Part shown: positions 51,359 through 62,300 of the stretch, piece by piece
How positions within the stretch are numbered: position 1 is the stretch's first letter
Layout of the letters: each line of letters opens with the position of its first letter
Assembly (NCBI GenBank): GCA_017550405.1
Contig: JAFZPH010000005.1
Span: forward strand, 17,685-81,684
Direction of reading: 5' to 3'
Length of the DNA: 64,000 nt
From: Bacteroidales bacterium
GTDB lineage: Bacteria > Bacteroidota > Bacteroidia > Bacteroidales > P3
Program-made: the position numbers and the translations under genes
The notes under the pieces: model-generated
Seen by the model: only the letters and a program-made list of their open reading frames with translations
Databases searched by the model: none
What the model was told of the DNA's origin: nothing

Positions 51359-51411
51359 GACTGCGCCAGCCACTCAAGCAATAACACAATCAAGCATTCA
51401 GGCAATTATTC

Positions 51412-53166
51412 TTAACTCTCAATTCCCATTTTTGACAGGAACTCTGTGCATTCCTCGAAGGTTTTGAAGGTGTGCTCTTCGGGGACGACGGAGGGGATGA
51501 CATTGAGGGTGCGGAGCATGTACATGGGCTGCGGCTGGATGATGGTCATGAGGACGGTGATGCCGCGTGCCTGGAGGTCTTTGATGGCGGTCTCCATGGC
51601 GTAGAGTCCTGACTGGTCCATGAAGCTGACAAGTTTCATGCGGATGATGACGACTTTGGCATCGTTGGGCACATCTTCCATCACTTCTTTGAATTTGTTG
51701 ATGGTACCAAAGAAGATGGGGCCGTTGAGGCGCTGGATGTAGATGTGTCGGCGCATCTCGTCTGTGATGCCGCCTTCATCGCCCCAGGGAACAGACTTGT
51801 CGAAGTTGGGCAGGCCGGGGTCTGGCAGACCTTTGCGCACGTCGGCGGAGGTCATGGCGGAGGAACTATAGCCGCCTTCGACGAGGTCGCTGGCCCGTTT
51901 CATGAAGAGGACGCAGGCAATGACCATGCCGATGCCCACAGCGGTGAGGAGGTCGACGAATACAGTGACGAGGAAGACGACGACGAGCACGACGGCGTCG
52001 GCCTTGGGAATGCGCAGCAGGTCTTTGAATCCTTTGAAGTCGATGATGCCCCAGCCGACGGTGATGAGGATGCCGGCGAGCACGGAGAGGGGTACGTATT
52101 TGACGAGGCTGCCCAGACCGAGGAGGACGGCCAGAAGAAGGAGCGCATGTATCATGCCGCTGAGCTGGGTGCGTCCACCGCTCTTGACGTTGACGACGGT
52201 GCGCATGGTGGCACCGGCTCCGGGGAGTCCGCAGAAGAGTCCGGCGACGGCGTTGCCAATGCCTTGTCCGATGAGTTCTTTGTTGCTGTTGTGTTTGGTC
52301 TTGGTGATGTTGTCGGCCACGACGGAGGTGAGGAGGGTGTCGATGGAGCCGAGACCTGCGAGGGTGAGACCGGGTATGACGGCAGCTTTAAGGACGGCAA
52401 GCCAGTCGACGGAGGCCAAGTCGAGCCCCGCTTTGGCGAAGAAGGGCATGGGGAGCCCGGAGGGAATCTCTCCGATGATGTATTTGGCGTCGAGGTGACA
52501 GAAGAGGGAGACGACGGTCATGACGATGAGGGCCACAAGGGTGGCAGGGATTTTCTTGGTGATCAAGGGGAAGAGGTAGATGATGGCGATGGTGCCGAGT
52601 CCAAGCAAAAGGGCTGTGACGGAGATTCCCTGCGAGACAGCGTGGGGGATGCCCATGAGGAGGTCGACCATGGTGCCGGACCCTTTGAGTCCCACGAGAG
52701 GATAGAGCTGCTGAAGGATGATAATGACACCGATACCGCTCATGAAGCCGGAGAGGACGGGATAAGGTATATAGCGGATGTATTTGCCCAGCTTGATGAC
52801 ACCGAAAAGGATCTGGAACAGGCCGCAGAAGAGTCCGGCAAGGGACATGCTGATGAGCACATCGGCCATGCTGCCACCTGAGGAGGCCCAGATGCCGCCG
52901 ATGAGGGTGGCGGTGACGACGGTCATGGGGCCAGTGGGGCCGCTGATTTGGCTGTGGGTGCCGCCAAAGAGGGCGGCAAAGAAACCTAGCATGGTGGCTC
53001 CGACAATGCCTGCGAGGGCGCCCATTGAGGCTGCCGAGGGGTCGTTGACGCCTCCGAAGGCCTGTATGCCAAAGGCCAGGGCGAGAGGTAATGCGACGAT
53101 ACCGGCGGTGATGCCTCCGAATAAGTCGCCTTTAATGTTGTTGGTCTCTATGAATTTCATTTGCAT
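51412..53166 (-). CDS. SulP family anion transporter with STAS domain
   Basis: A 584-residue inner-membrane transporter of the SulP/SLC26 family (sulfate, bicarbonate or similar anions). The N-terminal transport core has about 12-14 membrane segments and carries GDLFGGITAGIVALPLALAFG (residues about 13-33) and GGTHSQISGPTGPMTVV near 70-85, the conserved substrate-site region. The C-terminal STAS domain (about 470-575) contains INGPIFFGTINKF and VIIRMKLVSFMDQSGLYAME, with the Ser typical of anti-sigma-antagonist-like folds. The substrate is not determinable. M1 or M3 could be the start. The upstream DNA is a TTGATATG repeat array. Confidence 0.92.
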   Translation of the reverse strand: MQMKFIETNNIKGDLFGGITAGIVALPLALAFGIQAFGGVNDPSAASMGALAGIVGATMLGFFAALFGGTHSQISGPTGPMTVVTATLIGGIWASSGGSMADVLISMSLAGLFCGLFQILFGVIKLGKYIRYIPYPVLSGFMSGIGVIIILQQLYPLVGLKGSGTMVDLLMGIPHAVSQGISVTALLLGLGTIAIIYLFPLITKKIPATLVALIVMTVVSLFCHLDAKYIIGEIPSGLPMPFFAKAGLDLASVDWLAVLKAAVIPGLTLAGLGSIDTLLTSVVADNITKTKHNSNKELIGQGIGNAVAGLFCGLPGAGATMRTVVNVKSGGRTQLSGMIHALLLLAVLLGLGSLVKYVPLSVLAGILITVGWGIIDFKGFKDLLRIPKADAVVLVVVFLVTVFVDLLTAVGIGMVIACVLFMKRASDLVEGGYSSSAMTSADVRKGLPDPGLPNFDKSVPWGDEGGITDEMRRHIYIQRLNGPIFFGTINKFKEVMEDVPNDAKVVIIRMKLVSFMDQSGLYAMETAIKDLQARGITVLMTIIQPQPMYMLRTLNVIPSVVPEEHTFKTFEECTEFLSKMGIES

Positions 53167-53185
53167 TAAAAATTGAATGTGTTAG

Positions 53186-53310
53186 ATGTTGATATGTTTT
53201 ATGTTGATATGTTGATATGTTTTATGTTGATATGTTGATATGTTTTATGTTGATATGTTTTATGTTGATATGTTTTGTGTTGATATGTTTTATGTTGATA
53301 TGTTGATATG
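53186..53310. repeat. TTGATATG repeat array upstream of the SulP gene
   Basis: About ten copies of TTGATATG spaced by TTTTATG or directly abutting. On the coding strand of the SulP gene this reads CATATCAA(CA), the same word found in the leaders of pyrB, pyrI and yebC. Confidence 0.9.
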
Positions 53311-53358
53311 ATGCAAGCCTTATTAACTCATCAACGATTTTAACGAACTATTGTATTC

Positions 53359-56300
53359 TCAACGTTTGATGACACGGCAGACGGCATGGCCACGGGTCAG
53401 GGTGAGGCGGAGGGTGTAGGCGCCAGCGGGGAGGTGGGTGATGTCGAACCGCTTGGTGTAGGCAAAGGTGGCCACCTTGCGGCCAAGGTAGTCGTAGACC
53501 TCCACCTGGTGGACATCATAATCGCAGTCGATGCTGACAGTCCCTTGGGTGGGATTGGGATAGACTTTGACGGCAACCACTGTGTCAACCTCGGGAACGG
53601 CAATGTCGCCCCGGATGGTGAGAATAAGCAGAACGGTGCTGTCGCAGCCTTCGGCCGTTTGGCCGTAGAAGTAGTACTCGCCACTTTGGGTGTAGGTCTG
53701 GCCGTTCCAGGTGTAGCTGTTCTCGGCCGTGGCCTCGACGGTGTCGAGGACGCTGTAGTGGATGGTGAGGCGGAGATGGACGAGGCTGTCGCACCCATAT
53801 ACCGAGTGGGCGAGATGGGTGGGTACTGTGGTGGAAAGGGTGTAGAGCGAGTCGAACCACTCATAGCCGTCGCAGGCTGTAATGTCGTCGGTGGTCTCGT
53901 AGGAGGGATGGATGGCGAGGTGGAGGGTGTCGACACTGTTGCATCCCGCTGCATTGCTGTAGGAGTGGGTGTAGACCCCCGAGGCGGTGAACAGTTGCCC
54001 GTTCCACAGATAGCTGTCGCAGGCTTGTTGGTCGATACGTGAGTAGGTGCCGCTGTCGATGGTGAGGTGTAGACGGATGACGCTGTCGCAGCCCACGGCG
54101 TTGGACAGGACCACCATTGCGGTGGTATCGCTCCAATAATAGATTGAGCTGTCTATCCACACGAGGCTGTCGCATGCGGTGACTACATCGGTGGTGTAGC
54201 TGCTGTAGTTCATGGTGAGGTGGAGCGTGACGATACTGTCGCAGCCCTGGGTATTGAGGAGGTAGACGACGGGCGTGGAGGTGCTGGCGGTATAGGTGTT
54301 GCCGTACCATGTGTAGCTGTCGCAAGCCGACTGGATGTCGACACCGGTACTGCTGTGGTTGAGAGTGAGGTTGAGGGTCACCACACTGTCGCACCCATGG
54401 CTGTTGAGGATGGTGTATTGGGCTGTGTTGTTATCGTCGGTATAGGTTATTCCATCAATCCAGTAGAATCCATCGCAGGCCACCTGGTTATCGGTGCCGG
54501 TGTTGCTGTGGTTGACGGTGAGGTGGAGCGAAACGACGCTGTCGCACCCCTGGCTGTTGCGGGCGAAGTAGGCAGGTTCGGAGGTGCTGGAGGTGTAGGT
54601 GACACCGTGCCAGATGAAGCTGTCGCATACGGTGTGCGTCTCGACGCTGAAATCGCTGTGGCGGATGCTAAGGTGGAGCGATACGACGCTGTCGCACCCG
54701 GCAGCATTTGTGAGGAAGACCATGGGCGAGGTTGTGCTGGAGCGATAGGTCTGCCCGTTCCAGATAAGGCTGTCGCAGGCGGTCTGAACATCGGTGTAGA
54801 GGCTGCTGTTCAATATAGTCAGGAAGAGGGTATCGACATTGGTGCAGGAGGAATAGAGGCCGTGGTCGTAGGTGTAGACCCCGCTGCTGGTATAGACGCT
54901 ACCGTTCCAGTTGTAGCCGTCGCAGGCGGTAACATGGAAGGAGGTATCGTGCTGGGTGTTGATGATGAGGTGCAGGGTGTCGGTGCTGGGACATCCGGCA
55001 GCATTGTTGTATTGGTAGGTGTAGACACCGTCGGCGACATAGGTGGAGTCGTGCCAGGTGAAGCTCTCGCAGGCGGCCTGGTGGTAGCTGTTGTGGGTGC
55101 TCCTGTTCACCGTCAGGATGAGGTTCACAGAGCTGTCGCACCCTTCAGCTGTCTGGCCTACGAATATCGGGGTATTGGTGCTGGAGGTGTAGGTGACGCC
55201 ATGCCAGGTGTAGCTGTCGCAGGCGTTGATATTCTCGGTGACGAATTGCGAGTGGTTGACGGTGAGGTGGAGGGTCACCACACTGTCGCACCCGGCAGCA
55301 TTGAACGACTGATATGTCGGGGTGGAAGTGGACGAGGAGTAGGTGGCGTTGTGCCAGGTGTACTGGTCGCAGGCGGTTACGGTCTCGATGATGTAGTCGC
55401 TATGGTTGACAGTGAGGTGGAGGGTCACCACACTGTCGCATCCAGCAGCGTTCTGCTCGGTATAGGTGGGCATGCTGGTGGACGAGGTGTAGGTGACACC
55501 ATGCCAGGTGTAACTGTCGCAAACGGTATGGGTCTCGGTGCCTGTGTTGTTGTAATTGACGGTTAGGTGGAGGGTGACCACGCTGTCGCATCCGGCGGCA
55601 TTCTGGGTGGTATAGGTCGGGGTGTTGGTGCTGGCGGTATAGGTGTTTCCGTGCCATGTGTACCCGTCGCAGGCCGAGACTGTCTCAACAGCTGTGTTGC
55701 TGTAGTTGATGTTGAGGTTCAAGGTCACGACGCTGTCGCATCCGGCGGCGTTGAGGGTGGTGTAGGTGGGAGTATTGGTGGAGGCGGTATAGGTAGTGCC
55801 GTGCCAGGTGTAGCTGTTGCAGGCGGTATGGTGGTCGACACTGCTGTTGCTGCGGTTCACCGTCAGGTGGAGGGTCACCACGCTGTCGCACCCGGCAGCG
55901 TTCTGCTCGGTGTATGTAGGCGTGGATGTGCTGGAGGTGTAATGGATGCCATGCCATGTGTACTCGTCGCAAACCGTCTGGAAGATGTCGCCGGTATTGC
56001 TGTGGTTGATGGTGAGGTACAGGGTATCCACATTGGTACAGGGCGTACCGGGCTGGCTGTGGTCGTAGGTATACACACCCGACGAGGTGTACTCCTGTCC
56101 GTTCCAACGATAGGCATCACAGGCCACCACATGATACGAGGTATCGTCGTGGATACTTACATCGAGATGCAGGGTGTCGGTGCTGGGACAGCCGTCGACA
56201 TTGAGATAGTCGTATGTGTAAACCCCGCTGTTGGAATAGGACTGACCATGCCAGATGTACGACTCGCAGGCATCTTGGTAAAAGCTGTTGTGAGAGCCGT

Positions 56301-59300
56301 GGTTGAGCGTAAGATACAACGTCACCAAGCTGTCGCAGCCATACATGTTCTCGAGCAAATAGGTCGGAGCTGTCGTGCTGGCGGTGTAGGTGTTTCCGTG
56401 CCAGGTGTACTCGTCGCAGGCGGTAACGGCCTCAATGCCTGTGTTGCTGTTGTGGATGGTCAGATGCAGGGTCACCACGCTGTCGCACCCGTCAACATTC
56501 TGCTCGGTATAGGTCGGGGTATTGGTGCTGGCCGTGTAGGTCACGCCGTGCCAGGTATACTCGTCGCATGCGGTCTGAGCATCGACGCCTGTATTACTAT
56601 GATTAATGGTCAGGTGCAGATATACAACACTGTCGCATCCCGCCGCATTATGTTCTGTGTACGTGGGTGTATTGGTGCTGGAGGTATAGGTCACGCCGTG
56701 CCACGTGTATTCGTCGCAGGTAATCACGCGGAACCGGATTGTGTTGCTGTGGTTCACCGTCAGGTGGAGGGTCACCACGCTGTCGCATCCAGCTGCATTC
56801 TGAGTTGTATAGGTCGGGGTATCGGTGCTATTGTAATAGGTAACATCATGCCAAGTGAACTCGTTGCAGGCGGACTCGGTGACAATGCTGTCGTTGCTGC
56901 GATTGATTGTCAGGTGGAGGGTCACCACGCTGTCGCAACCGGCAGCATTCTGCTCGGTATAAGTGTGATTGGAAGAGCTGTTGGTGTAGGTGACACCGTG
57001 CCAAGTAAACTGGTCGCACGCTGTCTGTTCTTCCACACCGGAGTTGCTGTAGTTTACCGTCAGGTGGAGGGTCACCACGCTGTCGCAACCGTCGGCGTTC
57101 TGCTCGGTATAGGTCGGCGTGTTGGTACTGGCCGTATAGGAGACTCCATGCCACGTATACCTGTCGCACACGGTATGGCTTTCAACACCCGTATTGCTGT
57201 GGTTTACCGTCAGGTGGAGGGTCACCACGCTGTCGCATCCCGCAGCATTCTCCAGAACGTGGGTCGGGGATGTCGTGCTGGCCGTATAGGTGTTGCCGTA
57301 CCAAGTGTATTGGTCGCATACGGTCTGTGTCTCGATGCCCGTATTGCTGTAGTTTACGGTCAGGTTCAGTGTCACCACACTGTCGCATCCTGCAGAATTC
57401 TCAAATATATAGGTCGGGGTGGATGTACTGGAGGTGTAGGTATTGCCGTGCCACGTGTATGCATCGCAGGCGGTGACGTTTTCAACACCAGTATTGCTAT
57501 AGTTTACGGTCAGGTGCAGCGTCACCACACTGTCGCACCCAGCGGAGTTGGTCTCGATAAAGGTGGGAGCAGAGGTGTTGCTGGTATACGTTTGTCCATG
57601 CCATGTGTATTCATCGCAGGCGGTCTGTGTCTCCACACCGGCATTGCTGTGGTTGATGGTAAGATAAAGGGTATCCACATTGGTACAAGACGACCCGGGC
57701 TGGCTGTGGTCGTAGGTGTATACTCCCGAAGTGGAATAGGTCACACCGTTCCATCGATAAGCATCGCAGGAGGTAACGGTATACGAGGTGTCGTCGTGGG
57801 AACTCACTGTCAAATGCAGCGTGTCGGCACTGCTACACCCGTGGGCATTCGTGTATTCATACGTATATACACCGCTTGCCGTGTAGGTTGTACCATGCCA
57901 GGTATAGTTCTCGCAGGCATCCTGATAGAACACATCGTGGGTACCGGTATAGACCACCAGCACCAGGTTCACCAGACTGTCGCATCCTGCAGCGTTCTCC
58001 TCAAGATAGGTGGGAGCAGAAGTTGTGGAGGTGTACGTAACCCCATGCCATGTGTATGAATTGCAGGCGGTCTGCATATCCACACCCGTATTGCTGTGGT
58101 TGATGGTCAGGTGCAACGTCACCACGCTGTCGCACCCTTCGGCATTCGGCTCCGTGTGGGTGGGAGTAGTCGTGGAAGCTGTATAGGTCACACCGTGCCA
58201 TGTGTATTCGTCACAGGCCGTCTGATTATCGACGCTGGCGCTACTGTGGTTCACCGTCAGGTGAAGGGTCACCACACTGTCGCATCCGGCATCATTCTGT
58301 GTAGTATACGTAGGTGTCGACGTACTGGCAGTGTATCTGTTGCCATGCCACAAGTACTCATCGCAGGCCGTGACAGTCTCCAATCCTGTGTTACTATGAT
58401 TGACCGTCAGATTCAACGTAACCACGCTGTCGCATCCGGCAGCGTTCTCCATCGTATAGGTCGGCTCCGATGTACTGGAGGTGTAGGTATTGCCGTGCCA
58501 CGTGTATTCGTCGCAGGCGGTAACCGCCTCCACACCGGTATTGCTGTAGTTGATGGTCAGATGCAGGGTCACCACGCTGTCGCACCCGGCAGCATTCGTC
58601 TCCCGATATGTCGGACTATTGGTACTGAAAGTATATGTATAGTAATGCCACGTGTATTCGTCGCAGGCCGTCTGGGTTTCCACACCCGTATTGCTATAAT
58701 TAATAGTAAGGTGGAGGGTCACCAAGCTGTCGCAGCCTTCTGTTGTCGACGTCTCGTAAGTGGGCAAAGTAGTACTCGAAGTATAGGTCTGGCCATGCCA
58801 GGTGTAGCGATCACATGCCGTAATCGTCTGCACACCCGTACGGCTATAATTAATCGTCAAGTTCAACGTCACGATACTGTCGCACCCGGCAGCGTTCGTC
58901 TCTGTGTACGTCGGAGTGGAAGTACTAGCGGTATAGGTAGTGCCGTGCCACGTGTATTCGTTGCAGGCTGTCTGTGTTTCGGTCCCTTGACTGCTGTAGT
59001 TGACAGTAAGGTTCAACGTCACCACGCTGTCGCATCCTGCGGCATTCTCCATCGTATAGGTCGGGATAGAACTGCTGGCGGTATAGGTATTCCCATGCCA
59101 CGTATATTCATCACAAGCTGTAACCGTCTCGATGCCCGTGTTGCTGTAGTTGACCGTGAGGTTCAACGTCACCAAGCTGTCGCATCCAGCAGCATTTTCC
59201 ATCGTATACGTCGGGGCTGTTGTGCTGGCGGTGTATGTATTTCCGTGCCAAGTATACTCGTCACAGGCGGTGACCATTTCAATACCCGTATTGCTGTAGT

Positions 59301-62300
59301 TGACCGTGAGGTTCAGCGTCACCACACTGTCGCATCCAGCGGCGTTCTCCTCTGTAAATGTCGGGGCATTCGTACTGGTGGTATAGGTGCTCCCATGCCA
59401 CGTGTAAGCGTCGCAGGCCGTTACAGTCTCGACACCCGTGTTGCTGCGATTGATAGTAAGATTCAGTGTCACCACGCTGTCGCATCCGGCAGCGTTCTCC
59501 TCAGTATACGTCGGAATGGACGTACTTGCGGAATAAGTATATCCATGCCAGATGTACTCGTCGCAGGCGGTAACCGTCTCCACGCCCGTATTGCTGTAGT
59601 TGATTGTGAGGTGCAGCGTCACCACGCTGTCACATCCTACTGCGTTCTCCATTGTATACGTGGGGGTGGAGGTGCTGGAGGTATAGGTATTGCCATGCCA
59701 CGTATATTCGTCGCAGGCTGTCTGTGTCTCCACTCCTGTATTGCTGTAGTTGACCGTGAGGTTCAACGTCACCACACTGTCGCAGCCTGCAGCATTCTCC
59801 ATTAAATAGGTCGGGATGAAGGTGCTGGCGGTGTAGGTATTTCCGTGCCATGTATATTCGTCACAAGCGGTGACCGCCTCAACACCTGTGTTGCTGTAGT
59901 TCACTGTCAGGTGTAACGTAACCACACTGTCGCACCCTGCGGCGTTCGTCTCAGTATACGTAGGGGTAGATGTGCTGGCAGTATACGAAAGTCCATGCCA
60001 TGTGTATTCGTCGCAGGCAGTAACAGTCTCTACACCTGTATTGCTGTAGTTAATCGTCAGGTTCAGCGTCACCACGCTGTCGCAACCCGCAGCGTTCGTC
60101 TCGGTATATGTCGGGGCTGTTGTGCTGGCCGTATAAGTATTACCATGCCAAGTATATTCGTTACAGGCAGTTTGTGAAACCAATCCTGTGTTACTATAGT
60201 TGACCGTCAGGTAGAGGGTATCCACATTGGTGCATGACGAGCCGGGCTGACTGTGGTCGTAGAGGTATATCCCCGAGGTGGTATATGTACTGCCGTTCCA
60301 ATGGAACTCATCGCATGCCACAACATGATACGATGTGTCTTCATGGTTGCTTATGGAGAGGTGGAGGGTATCCATACTCGGACATCCGTCGCCATTGATG
60401 TAGCCATAGGTGTAATCACCGCTCAAGGTATAGGTGGTCCCGTGCCACACATACAAGTCGCAGGCATCTTGGTTATAGCTATCGTATGTACCGTAGTTGA
60501 TGGTCAGATTCAACGTCACTACACTGTCACACCCTGCTGCATTTGTCTCGGTATATGTCGGCGATACCGTACTGGCATTGTATGTGATATTGTGCCAAGT
60601 GTATTCATCGCAGGCAGTAACTGTTTCAACACCCGTATTGCTGTAGTTGATGGTGAGGTTCAGCGTCACAACGCTGTCACAGCCCGCTGCATTCTCCATT
60701 ATATATGTCGGGGATGTTGTACTGGTAGTGTAGGTATTGCCATGCCAGGTATACTCGTCGCAGGCGGTGACCGTCTCAACACCTGTATTACTGTAGGCGA
60801 TAGTCAGGTTCAGTGTCACCACGCTGTCGCAACCCGCAGCGTTCGTCTCTGTATACGTGGGAGTGGAGGTACTAGAGGTGTAAGTAATATCATGCCAGGT
60901 GTAATCATCGCAAGCAGTAATCGACTCAACGCCTGTATTGCTGTAATTAATGGTGAGATTCAGCGTCACCACGCTGTCGCAGCCTGCTGCATTGGTCTCG
61001 GTATACGTCGGGGTGATTGTACTGGCTGTATACGAAAGTCCATGCCACGTATAACCGTCGCAGGCGGTGACTGTCTCCACACCTGTGTTGCTGTAGTTGA
61101 CAGTCAGATTGAGCGTCACCACACTGTCGCAGCCTGCAGCATTGGTCTCTGTATACGTCGGGGTGGAGGTACTTTCAGTGTAGGTATTGCCATGCCAAGT
61201 GTATTCATCGCAGGCAGTGACCGATTCCACGCCTGTATTGCTGTAGTTGATGGTCAGGTTCAGCGTCACCACACTGTCGCAACCCGCAGCGTTCTCCATG
61301 ACATATGTCGGGTCGGTGGTGCTGGAGGTGTAGGTATTGCCATGCCAGGTATACTCGTCGCATGCAGTGATGGGCTCAACTCCTGTGGTGGTGCGGTTGA
61401 CTGTCAGGTTCAATGTCGCTACACTGTCGCATCCGGCGACGTTCTGCAGGGTGTAGCTATGTGTTCCAGATTCGGTATAGGTTTCGCCATACCATGTGTA
61501 TTCGTCGCAAGCAACAACCGACTCCATGCCGCTGTTGCTATGGTTGATGGTCAACTGCAGTGTCACCACACTGTCACAACCTGCAGCGTTCTCCAAGGTA
61601 TAAGTCGGGGTTGCCGATTCAGTATAGGTCACACCATGCCAAGTGTATCCATCGCAGGCAGTAACCGTCTCCACCCCTGTATTGCTGTTGTTGATGGTCA
61701 GGTGCAGCGTCACCACGCTGTCGCAACCCAGCACATTCTCCTCTGTGAATGTCGGGGTGGCGGTACTTTCAGTGTACGTGTTGCCATGCCATGTGTATTC
61801 ATTGCAGGCAGTAACCGTTTCAACGCCCGTATTGCTGTAATTGATGGTGAGGTTCAGCGTCACCACACTGTCGCAACCGGCAGCATTCTCCATGATATAT
61901 GTCGGCTCGGTGGTACTGGTGGTGTAGGTATTGCCGTGCCATGTATACTCGTCGCAGGCGGTGACTGTCTCTACACCTGTATTGCTATAAGCTATGGTCA
62001 GGTTCAATGTCACCACACTGTCGCATCCTGCTGCATTTGTCTCTGTATACGTCGGGGTGTTTGTACTGGTCGTGTACGAATGTCCATGCCAGGTATATTC
62101 ATCACAGGCAGTTACCGACTCCACACCCGTATTGCTGTAGTTGATGGTGAGATTCAGTGTCACAACGCTGTCGCACCCTGCTGCATTGGTCTCGGTATAC
62201 GTCGGGGTGGTTGTACTGGCTGTATACGAAAGTCCATGCCATGTGTATTCATCGCAGGCAGTGACAGTCTCAACACCTGTATTGCTGTTGTTGATGGTCA

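Noticed and set aside
53186..53310. TTGATATG array considered as a CRISPR or an origin iteron cluster
   Set aside because: Units are too short and irregularly spaced for CRISPR, and no dnaA or rep gene is nearby. The same word occurs in several gene leaders.
55567..58059. Long plus-strand open frames of 450-830 codons inside the giant gene (54220-55566, 55567-58059, 58096-59805, 60253-62601)
   Set aside because: They are the antisense of the 150-base repeat units: a stop-free opposite frame in one unit stays open in all of them. The minus frame has a secretion domain and conserved motifs; the plus frames have neither.
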